Shown here piece after piece: positions 55,138-64,000 of a stretch of 64,000 bases of DNA. A model generated the notes under the pieces. It worked only from the letters and a program-made list of their open reading frames with translations. It did not search any database and was not told the DNA's origin. This DNA comes from Paratinospora sagittata (taxonomy: Eukaryota > Streptophyta > Magnoliopsida > Ranunculales > Menispermaceae). Location: positions 10,497,001 through 10,561,000 of the forward strand of contig CM069596.1 of the NCBI GenBank assembly GCA_035771175.1, in the 5' to 3' direction. Every line of letters begins with the position of its first letter. Position 1 is the first letter of the stretch. The position numbers were made by a program, and so were the translations under genes.

Positions 55138-56249
55138 CCACCGTTGGATTGCGCTGAAATGTTACCAGAATATTGGTAACTGACTCATAAAACGTTTGAC
55201 CGGTTAGATGTTAAATTGATGACTCATTTGCAAGAAATTGAGTATCTAAGTATTTTAGCAGGAAACTGTTTCTTCTATTTATTAAGTGTATTTTTAAGTG
55301 TGGGCCCAAATTTTTTCTATAAAAGCAACTACCGCGATTTTTGGACTCACTTGTTCAATTTTTCACTTTCAAAGAGTCTTAGGGAGTTTGAAAAAGAAGG
55401 AGAAGAAAAGAAGGAAAAAGGAGGGGTTTTGGTGATTTATGCTCAAGAATCACCCAAGGTAACCATTCTTCCCCATTTCTTTCTCATTTTCTTCCTTCCA
55501 TCACTTTCCCACATGCATGAAAACTGATTTTTCAACCTAGGGTTTCTATGAATTCTGAAATTCTAGGGTTATTGGTCTAGGGTTTTCATGTATGGGTTGA
55601 TTTATGCTTGTGTTTTCATACTAATGACCTTCCCTAACCTCAACCAACATATAATGAGTGTTTTCCACTCTTGGATCCCGAAATTTAAGGGAGAGGTAAT
55701 AAATCCAATGTAGGACTTAGGTTTTGAGATTAAAATATGTTAATCTAGAACGCATTGGGAGTCTAAAAATGGTGAAACCCTCAATTTCTAACAAGAAAGT
55801 GGAGGGATTTTATAGACTTGACCTAAACTAGAATTTTGACCTAGGATTCCCTATTCAAATTTCTTGTCATTTAGATGGAATTGATAATTAAATATGGATG
55901 TATGACACTCTAATTTACTGATCTTGAGTAGAGGAAACCCTATTGGAGAGTAATTTTGGCTTAGGCCATGTAAATTGACAATTTCTATGTGATTTGAGGA
56001 TTTTCATCAAATTGGGGCTTTTGATCCAAAAGTCAATTGATAAAATTGACTTGGGGATTATTTAATTGAACCCAAATTGGATAGAATTATGGGTTTAGAA
56101 TGTTTGGACTTGTGTTAAAATTGAAAGACTTAGTTTAATTTGACCTTAGGCTATGTATTGCCCAAATTGGGGATTTTGACCAAGACTTAGTCAATTGGTA
56201 AAATTGACTTGATGAAAAGTCAAATTAACCCCTAATATGATTGAATGCT
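55138..56249 (+). repeat. Left arm of the 1.1-kb inverted repeat
   Basis: It starts CCACCGTTGGATTG and ends ATTGAATGCT. It pairs with 56685-57797 over the whole length with scattered mismatches. It includes the TATA-like box and probable transcribed leader of the solo LTR. Confidence 0.93.
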
Positions 56250-56684
56250 TTGAATTATAGTGTTTGAGATTAAGGGGATCAACCTATGACATTCAATTTG
56301 GGTTATGTATAGTGTAATTTGATGTTAATGGGTTAAATTGGACAATAGAGATTTGGCTCATGGGTTAACCATTCTAGAATCATTAGTTGACTTTGATATT
56401 GGGTTTAAACATTGTTATTAGCATACTTTGACTGATTTTAGTATTGTATGAACCATGTGTATTATGTAGGAATTCTAATTGATTTGAGTAGCCCAAGTGG
56501 GCTAGTTGGAAGTCGAGGTACGTGAGGTGATTTGTGATCTTACTAGTACTCACTTGCGGATTGGAAATTGGATTGGCTAGACTTAGCCAATCGAGTGTGA
56601 GTGTTCTCTTTACTTGTTGATTTTCATATACGTGGCATTGTATTATATAACTTGTTTCAAATTGATATATACATGTATATGTCG

Positions 56685-57797
56685 AGCATTCAATCATATT
56701 AGGGGTTAATTTGACTATTCATCAAGTCAATTTTACCAATTGACTAAGTCTTGGTCAAAATTTTCAATTTGGGCAATACATAGCCTAAGGTCAAATTAAA
56801 CTAAGTCTTTCAATTTTAACATAAGTCCAAACATTCTAAACCCATAATTCTATCCAATTTGGGTTCAATTAAATAATCCTCAAGTCAATTTTATCAATTG
56901 ACTTTTGGATCAAAAGCCCCAATTTGATGAAAATCTCCAAATCACATGAAAATTGTCAATTTACATGGCCTAAGCCAAAATTACTCTCCAATAGAGTTTC
57001 CTCTACTCAAGATCAGTAAATTAGAGTGTCATACATCCATATTTATTCATCAATTTCATCTAAATCACAAGAAATTTGAATAGGGAACCTTAGGCCAAAA
57101 TTCTAGTTTAGGTCAAGTCTATGAAATCCCTCCAATTTCTTGTTAGAAATTGAGGGTTTCACTATTTTCAGACTCTCAATGCCTTCTAGATTAACATATC
57201 CTAATCTCAAAACCTAAGTCCAACATTGGATTTCTTACCTCTTCCTTAAATTTTGGGATCCAAGAGTGGAAAACACTTATTATATGTTGGTTGAGGTTAA
57301 GGAAAGTCATTAGTATGAAAAACAAGCACAAATCAACCCATACATGAAATCCGCAGACCAATAATCCTAAAATTTTGGGATTCATAGAAACCCTAGGTTG
57401 AAAAATCAGTTTTCATGCATCTGGGAAAGTGATGGAAGGAAGAAAATGAGAAAGAAATGGGGAAGAATGGTTACCTTGGGTGATTCTTGAGCACAAATCA
57501 CCAAAACCCCTCCTTTTTCCTCTATTTTCTTCTCCTTTTTCAAACTTTCTAAAACTCTTTGAAAGTGAAAAAAATGAACAAGTGAGTCCAAAAATTGTGG
57601 TAGTTGCTTTTATAGAAAAAATTTAGGCTCACCCTTAAAAATACACTTAATAAATAGAAAGAACAATTTCCTGTTGAAATTACTTTCACTTAGATACTCA
57701 ATTTCTTGTAAATGACTCATCAATTTGACATCTTAACCGTTTAAAAGTTTTATGAGTCAGTTACAAATATTTTGGTAAAATCTCAGCTCAATCCAAC
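56685..57797 (-). repeat. Right arm of the 1.1-kb inverted repeat
   Basis: It starts AGCATTCAATCATATTAGGG, the reverse complement of the left arm's end, and ends in AATCCAACGGTGG. The spacer between the arms (56250-56684) is 435 bp. The inverted frame at 57406-57591 mirrors the one at 55400-55527. Confidence 0.93.
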
Positions 57798-57868
57798 GGT
57801 GGAATAGAAATAGGATTTGTCCCAGGCATCAACTCAATGATAAAGTCTACCTCTCGCTTAGGCGGCAT
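57798..57868 (-). pseudogene. Gypsy pol fragment, antisense, fused to the inverted arm
   Basis: On the minus strand it reads MPPKREVDFIIELMPGTNPI followed by SIPP, which is the pol segment found in the host element as PPIREFNFEIKLILGTGPIS. It runs straight into the inverted LTR arm at CCACCG. It covers only about 70 bp. Confidence 0.82.
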
Positions 57869-58706
57869 ATGCATGTTTTAATTGATTCATGAAATGAATT
57901 TGAGCATATTCCATTGGGTTAGCAATTTGGTTAGGTCTTCTAGTTTTTTATTTTCTTAGGGAAGTCTTGTAAGTCTAGAGAGATCCCCAGTTGTGGACTT
58001 GGCAGAGGGTTTTAAGGGTAGGCTCAGCCGTGGTTCACCTATACCTGACATAGGGTTTGGAAAAAATTGTAAATCGGTGACGTGCCCTTGGAATTCCTAT
58101 TAGAATACGGGTAAGAGGTCGTTCAGGCATGGGTTTCGTGCACTCGTCTTCTCAAATTGATTCTTACCTAGAAGGTGTTAGGATTGCATTGCATGTTATT
58201 TAAATGGTATGCATTGTCTTGTTATGACATGATGCATTATATTAACATGTATGTAATCTTGTTTCATCATCATGTTATCTCACGTTATTTCAAACACTTT
58301 AATGATCTTGACATGTTTTACATAAATGCACATATATGTAGCCACTTGTAGAAGACATTCACTGAGGTTGTTGTAGCTCACACCTCATCCTTATCCTTTT
58401 AGGTTCGGTGTTGTACACTTTTGTATTTTGATATTATGTACATGATAACACCTAACATATGTATAATTAACACATATATGGGATGTGTATGGTTTTATAT
58501 TAATTGAACTTTTGGAATTTTATACTTGGTATTTTTGGATATGCAATATTTATTGTTGTTGATCATGTTTGGATGGATGTTATATAGGATCATTTGTATT
58601 TAGGATTTGTGTTTAAGTTAGGCTGAGGGGACGCCGAGTGTATCGTCGGAGGGTATACCCGAGGGTTACGTGCCGGTCATGGCGTCACCTACAGTGGGTC
58701 GTGACA

Positions 58707-59260
58707 GAATTGGAGAGTAATGGCTTCATCAGGAAAATTTCATCACTCTGAGGAGCTTCAGTTTTGTTTGTTCGCAAAAAGGATGGTTCGTTACAACTTT
58801 GCATCGCAAGTTGAATAACGTCATCATTAAGAACAGATGTCCACTACCCAGGATTGATGACTTGTTTGACCAACTTAGAGATGTCAAATATTTCTCTAAG
58901 ATTGATTTACGATCCGGTTATCATCAACTCTGGATCAGAGAGTCGGACATTACCAAGACGACATTCAGAACTCGGTACGATCATTACGAGTTCTTGGTCA
59001 TGCCTTTCGGCCTAACAAATGCACCTGCTGCGTTCATAGATTTGATGAACCGCATCTTCAGGTTATATTTAGACCGATTCATGTGGTCTTTGTGAACCGA
59101 GGAAGACCATAAGATACACCTGAGGATTGTCCTCTAGACCTTGAGAAGCCACCAATTGTATGCAAAGTTGAGTAAGTGTGAATTTTGGGCGAAACGAGTT
59201 CAATTCCTAGGTCACGTGGTTTCAGGAAATGGCATTGAGCTAAATCCTTCAAAGGTTGAA
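58707..59260 (+). pseudogene. Gypsy RT core, catalytic motif deleted
   Basis: The sequence [59 protein letters not shown] and [14 protein letters not shown] follows RT order. After LDRFMWSL it passes directly to a stop and TEEDHKIHL; the segment holding the Asp-Asp catalytic box is missing (near 59093). [18 protein letters not shown] continues. Confidence 0.9.
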
Positions 59261-60030
59261 GCGATTTTAAACTAGAAGCAGCCTACCACTGTTACTCAAA
59301 CGAAGTTTTCTTGGTTTGGCTGGCTACTACAGACGCTTCATCCAGGATTTCTCAAAGATTGCTGAACCTATGACTAAGCTCGCACGGAAAGACGTTCTAT
59401 TCATCTGGAATCTTGCCTGTGAATTGCCATTTTAGGAATTGAAGAACCGCCTCACGATAGCCCCAATATTAATCACTCCACGAAATGGAGTTGGATTTTC
59501 ACTATACACCGACGCCTCTCTCCGAGGCTTAGGTGCAGTACTAATGCAAGAAGGCCAAGCCGTTGCATATGCTTCGAGGCAACTGAAGATTCATGAGGGT
59601 AATTACCCAACACATGACTTGAAACTTGAAGATGTTGTATTTGCACTGAAGTTATGGCGTCATTACTTATGCGGTGAACGATTTGAGGTCTTCTCGGATC
59701 ACAAGAGTCTTAAGTACATCTACACTTAGAGAGACCTAAACCTCCTCCAAAGACGATGGTTGGAGTTCTTGAAAAATTAAGACTTTCAACTCTAGTACTA
59801 TCCTGGGAAGGCCAATGTTGTCGCAGATGCCTTGAGTAGAAAATCTTATGTTGCTTGCACTCTTAACTTCGAGACGGGGAAGTTGGCTACAAAGATGGAG
59901 AATTTTAACCTACAACTGATTGAGGAAGGAGGAAGATCACGACTATCTCAGTTATTAGCCAACTCTGAGCTGGTTCGAAAGATTTCAGCAGCTCAAGCCA
60001 ACAACCCTATGTTAATGGAGAAACGATAAC
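59261..60030 (+). pseudogene. Gypsy RNase H and connection
   Basis: The frame 59439-59729 holds [37 protein letters not shown] and [11 protein letters not shown]. After a TAG, DALSRKSYVACTLNFETGK and related linker sequence follow to 60028. The catalytic Asp of YTDAS is kept; the frame is broken elsewhere. Confidence 0.9.
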
Positions 60031-61050
60031 TTCTACTTAGCGGACAGGACCTTCCTCACTGGTCGGTTCCTGAAGGCCGGGCCGTTTTCTACAAAAATGT
60101 TTCTGTCTACCGAACGATCCTGAGGTTCGAAAAGAAGTGCTCACTGAATGCACTGTTCGAGGTTCACTATGCATCGTGGGGGAGACAAGATGTACAAGGA
60201 TGTCAAGCGACAATTTTGGGTTTTTGGAATGAAGAAGGCGATTGCAGACTTCGGTGCTCGATGTCTCTTTTGCCAGCAAGTAAAGGCAGAACGCAGACTT
60301 CCCTCTGGACTTCTCCAGCCTTTACCAATTGGAGAATGGAACTGAGAAAACATTGCAATGGATTTTGTTACAACATTGCCTTGAGATAATAAAGGGCAAG
60401 ATGCTATCTGGGTTATCATCGATAGACTTACAAAGTCTACACACATTTTACCAATAAAGTTCAAGGATAACCTCGCTAAGCTAGCCGAATTGTATGAAAG
60501 AGAAATCGTACCCCTCCATGGCATACAACTCACGATTGTCTCTGATCAAGACCTTCGATTCACATCAAAATTTTGGCAAAGCTTTCAGAGTATAATGGAC
60601 CCCAGGATCACCATGAGCACAACCTTTCACCCTCAGACTGACGGGTAGTCAAAGCATCTTATCCAGATCTTGGAGGACATGTTACGTTGTTGCATTTTAG
60701 ATTTTTATGATGAATGGGAAAAATACTTACATTTGGCTGAGTTTGCATAAAACAACAACTACCAAACCAGTATCGACATGGCACCATACGAGGCTCTCTA
60801 TGGTCGCCCTTGCAGATCTCCGGTATGCTGGTTAGATATGGCAGATCGACCACAGTTGGGGCCTGAACTAGTTGAAGAGCCTTCTGAGAAGATCACACTA
60901 GTAAAGGAGCGACATCGTGAAACACAAAGTTGTCATAAAAGCTATGCTGACAAACGCAGACAACCTCTAGCATTTGACAAAGGGGACTTTGTTTTTCTAA
61001 AAGTTCAGCCTACAAGAGGAGTCAAATGCTTTGGGTTTAAAGGATAGCTC
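60031..61050 (+). pseudogene. Gypsy integrase
   Basis: The zinc-binding part is at 60148-60345 (HCSRFTMHRGGDKMYKDVKR and CLFCQQVKAERR), the core at 60346-60790 (WVIIDRLTKSTHILPIKF, IVSDQDLRFTSKFW, STTFHPQTDG, YDEWEKYLHLAEFA) and the C-terminal part at 60778-61047 (SYADKRRQPLAFDKGDFVF). Stops occur at several Gln and Trp codons. Confidence 0.92.
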
Positions 61051-61410
61051 TCCCCACGGTATATCGGTCCATTTTAGATCATTGAACATATTGGCAAACT
61101 AGCCTATCGTCTATCCTTTCCATCGTCCATATCTAAGGTTCATGACATTTTTCAGGTATCCATGCTTCGAAAGTATCGTTCTGATCCTTCGCATATCATA
61201 CCTCTAGTCGAGGTTTGGGTTGAAAAAGAAAATAAGTATCAGGAAAGAGCGATACAGATTCTGGATAGAAAAACTTAAGAACTAAGGCGACGTATCATAC
61301 CACTTGTAAAGGTGCTCTAGGATCACCAAGGAGTAGAGGAAACAACATGAAAACTAGAAGAAACAATTAAACTGAAATACCCTGAATTGTTTTCTAGTAA
61401 TAATTGATGA
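61051..61410 (+). pseudogene. Gypsy chromodomain-like C-terminus
   Basis: The segment contains KVHDIFQVSMLRKYRSDPSH, ERAIQILDRKT and, after a stop, ELRRRIIPLVKVL with KLEETIKLKYPELFSS at the end. The RAIQILDR...VKVLW...YPELF layout matches chromovirus integrase tails of the Tekay/Del group, which guide insertion to particular chromatin. Confidence 0.75.
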
Positions 61411-61501
61411 TGTGATACATTGTACTTTTCACTTATCAATAAAATGATGGAACTTTGTTTACAATATCTTAATATATTCTTTCATTTAAATAACTATGTA
61501 G

Positions 61502-61663
61502 ATGTTTGAAAATAATATCAATGGAGGTAATGATGCACACACGCAATGGCCTCTTTGGCAACCTGTGGCGACTCCTTCAGGATCTGAGTCAAGCCACAAC
61601 AACTTTGCATCACCAACTCCATCGCCCCACAGACAGCGATCCTTATCTCCAGAGTGTGCATGA
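61502..61663 (+). CDS. Short Ser/Pro/Asn-rich frame after pol, unknown
   Basis: The ATG at 61502 opens 53 codons, MFENNINGGNDAHTQWPLWQ, then a Pro/Ser-rich part ending in SPHRQRSLSPECA. It is not a gypsy pol part that I know. Comparable Pro/Ser-rich composition continues in other frames to about 61990. It may be the start of a broken accessory frame or a chance frame. Confidence 0.3.
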   Translation: MFENNINGGNDAHTQWPLWQPVATPSGSESSHNNFASPTPSPHRQRSLSPECA

Positions 61664-62035
61664 CTTTTTCGTAACAATTTTGCCCAAAACAATCCTGTGC
61701 TCTGATCCTGGCAAGATCTCCTACCAAAATTGCCAGGGGCAGGATTCAGGCAACAACACGAAAAAGCATTCTGCAGCTTAACCTACCTCCCCTGAAACGC
61801 TGCAACTTGCAGAGCCCTACGCCATCATCTGTGAGGCAAATGTTAGAACCTTCTAAGGATGAATCCGACTCCATTTGCTCTCTATTGTTTGATGATATAG
61901 AGGATTCCACCGGCCACAGTGCTATTCAGGGGCGTTGCAGGCACTACCTTGATCTTTAGAGTAATGACGACGATGGTGAATCCCACGCAGAAAACAATCA
62001 TCACTATATAGACTGAATTTCGAGGGCGAAATCCT

Positions 62036-62048
62036 TTTAAGGGGGGTA
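62036..62048 (+). other. Gypsy polypurine tract
   Basis: The sequence TTTTAAGGGGGGT lies just before the 3' LTR start at 62052 (TGTAATATT). Confidence 0.75.
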
Positions 62049-62051
62049 GAG

Positions 62052-63388
62052 TGTAATATTCTAGGTTTGCTCACAAAAAAGTTGAACTTCGGTCACCTGC
62101 CCGGATGGTCGGGCACCTTTTTGGCTATAAAAAATGGGTTCCCCCCGTCATTTTCACACCAAACAACTCTCATCCTCTTGTTGGAAAACTTTCCTTTCTC
62201 TATCTCTCTTGAGACTCTCTTCGTGGTGCAACGTGGTTTTGCTTAGCGGAAGGCGCTAGTTCTAGAATGAGTTATATCTGAAGGTGGGGAACGAAACATA
62301 TGTTGGTGTGTCTTATAACTTTTAGTAAAGTTTACATTCATTTATCATTATGTCTACTGTTCATTTTTACTGCATTATTGCGTATATTGTTCATACCTGT
62401 CATAATTATGCTTGTATATTTGGAGTTCATGTATCACACTGTTACTATACCGGATTAGTGGCCAATCTGACTCAACAAAATATTGTCTTATCCTCAGTAA
62501 CTTTAAATAGTGAACGGGAGGCAGCGTGCTGCTCTAGACGATTGGTACTTAAGTAGACCTCGTGTCTCACCTCTCAAACTGGAGATTGATCTGGTTGGTC
62601 TTATTTGAAAGCTATCAGCTTGTACAAGTGATACTGAACAACCTAACTTTACACGAGGTGATACTGACTTGATAAGAATCACCAGATGTTGCCAAATCCT
62701 GTCTAATGTTAGTAAAGACCGGACATGCTCATGCACTGGTATCGTACATAAACACCACCTAGGTACGTAGGTTGTTTATGACCACAACATAGTTAGAAGT
62801 AATGCTCACTATTATTGACATTTTTCTGGAGAGGGACGTACAATGAGAACCTAGGTTTACGTAGGGATGAGCATCTGTACGTGAATCCAGGGCGTCTTTC
62901 CTAAGGAGGGACGTACAATGAAAACCCGGCTACACCTGGGGATGGACATCTGTACGTGAACTCAGGCGACGTACAATCATAGAACCATTACGAGACGGTG
63001 TCATGCATACATACATGTTGTATTGATTATGATGCTATGATGTGTTTATGTGATATTTGATTATGAAGTTTCCTTTATTAATTGTTATATTCACGAACTA
63101 TTTTACCCACTGGGCAATAGCTCACCCTGTTGTTATCCAATTTTTCTCATGAGATTAGGGTGGACTAGGTGGAGGTTTTCGGGCCACATTTTGTAACATT
63201 TGTTAATTATAGGGAGATTTTGGGAAGATGTTCCCTCAATCATATTTTGTACAAAGATATATTCTAAAATTAATATAATCAGATTTGTACCCCAATATGT
63301 TCGGTCGCACTCGGTTATTGTTATAATGCATTCGTTCCCCGTCCGTGAGTGTTCCTCCGGTGTAGGCGCGTCCGGGCGGGGTGTGACA
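62052..63388 (+). repeat. Gypsy 3' LTR
   Basis: The 1337-bp LTR starts TGTAATATTCTAGG and ends GGGGTGTGACA, with CTATAAAAA at about 62125. It is the intact version of the split 5' LTR, and the differences between them are numerous, which indicates an old insertion. Confidence 0.94.
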
Positions 63389-63419
63389 AGACAAGATCAT
63401 ATCCATCCTTCAAAACATG

Positions 63420-64000
63420 GTTCAACATCTAAAGTATCAACATGTAACGACAAGTGATGATCACTCTCAAAACATGTCATATACAGTCCATATACAGTCT
63501 ATATGTTATATACATATATATTATGATAGTTATATACAAGTTTCAAAAGAACAAAATACTCAAGACTGTACCCAAGTCCCCACAAAACCTACATCCAAAA
63601 GTAGAAGAGGAAGGCCACTCCCAACGATCAAGCCTTGTCTTTTCTTTTCAAATATGAACCTGAGAAAAATAGGGAAAAAGGGGTGAGCTCAACCAGCTTA
63701 GTGAATATTTCTCACAATAATCTTCACATATGTATATATAAAAAACATGTATACCATTGAGATAACATTTATAAATACAAATGCATCAATTGAAGTATAA
63801 TGTACATGATTCAAACTAATCATATGGTTTTGTGCATCATTTTCATAAAATATGCAAACGCCTCCATGAGGTCACAACGGGATAATATTACGTACACTTC
63901 CCCCAATTCCGCTATAGGGTACAGGTCAACATATTACCCAAACACGTTTTCCTACCCTTACATTCCTCAATAGAGCGGAAAGTCCCCACCGTGGAGTACC
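63420..64000 (-). repeat. Gypsy LTR fragment, minus strand, runs off the window
   Basis: Minus-strand reading gives GGAGGCGTTTGCATATTTTA, TAAGCTGGTTGAGCTCACCC and CCCTATTTTTCTCAGG, a pattern similar to the GCTCACCCxxTTGTTATCC part of the neighbouring gypsy LTR. No termini are visible. Confidence 0.5.

Larger units (their letters stand above)
54733..58706 (+). mobile_element. Solo gypsy LTR with an inverted repeat, inserted in pol
   Basis: The 3974-bp unit starts TGTAACGCC and ends GTGGGTCGTGACA. It is flanked by GAATT (54728-54732 and 58707-58711), and the RT reading joins when it is removed. It contains a promoter-like CTATAAAAG (about 55317) and a 1.1-kb inverted repeat. Without the inverted part the LTR would be about 2.86 kb, close to the other solo LTR. 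Confidence 0.9.
46022..63393 (+). mobile_element. Ty3/gypsy chromovirus-like element with nested insertions
   Basis: The 5' LTR (46027-50336, interrupted) and 3' LTR (62052-63388) are about 1.33 kb each without the insertion and are flanked by the duplication AGACA (46022-46026 and 63389-63393). The primer-binding site TGGTATCAGAGC is at 50342-50353. Internal order is unknown segment, gag, protease, RT, RNase H, integrase, chromodomain-like tail, a short extra frame and a polypurine tract. Order and tail suggest the Tekay/Del group. All frames are broken. Two solo LTRs are nested in it. Confidence 0.93.

Noticed and set aside
57406..57591. Minus-strand 61-codon frame similar to 55400-55527
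   Set aside because: The similarity is due to the inverted repeat, not to two genes.

Overview
This window is nuclear DNA from a flowering plant, most likely a transposon-rich dicot or magnoliid. Plant-type Ty1/copia, Ty3/gypsy and L1 LINE elements, tRNA-derived SINEs and an intron-rich plant gene all point this way. No species can be named from sequence alone, and I see no prokaryotic gene organisation, rRNA gene or CRISPR array.

The one clear host gene is on the minus strand (42764 down to 12718). I assembled 15 exons by reading splice sites. They join in phase into 711 uninterrupted codons, and the product resembles the plant DUF810/MUN-domain (UNC-13/PATROL1-like) family, proteins linked to vesicle trafficking. 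The start codon, a TATA-like box and a short 5' leader lie at the right end of the gene. The C-terminal exons are not found and probably lie beyond the left edge. Most of the gene is intron swollen by transposons: intron 2 (5.7 kb), intron 10 (2.5 kb), intron 11 (6.5 kb) and intron 14 (10.7 kb).

Layout. 1-1258: 5' end of a minus-strand, gag-less copia element. 1407-1546: antisense SINE. 1547-6690: a nearly complete but decayed LINE. 6.8-7.1 kb: a dispersed repeat and a TA microsatellite. 7.5-9.0 kb: LINE fragment split by a SINE with a 14-bp target duplication. 10.8-11.6 kb: 5'-truncated LINE with target duplication. 12.7-42.8 kb: the host gene. Its introns carry a minus LINE split by a gag-less copia and by a plus LINE (14.2-22.9 kb), a copia with three LTRs (24534-30002), a twin-primed LINE (31034-32754) and copia 5' ends plus a LINE relic in intron 2. 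42.9-46.0 kb: intergenic sequence with a relic of a caulimovirid-type or related capsid gene. 46027-63388: a chromovirus-like gypsy element with the 5-bp duplication AGACA. It holds two nested solo LTRs (46850-49823 and 54733-58706), and the second contains a 1.1-kb inverted repeat. 63.4-64.0 kb: an LTR fragment in the other orientation.

Nearly every transposon frame is broken by stops, frameshifts or loss of catalytic residues, so nothing here looks autonomously active. The best material is the insertion record: several target-site duplications show which pieces arrived together and in what order. I did not find a convincing new functional system. The strongest candidates for a second look are the inverted-repeat LTR, the gag-less copia lineage, the three-LTR copia, and a transposon-protein domain lodged inside the gypsy element.
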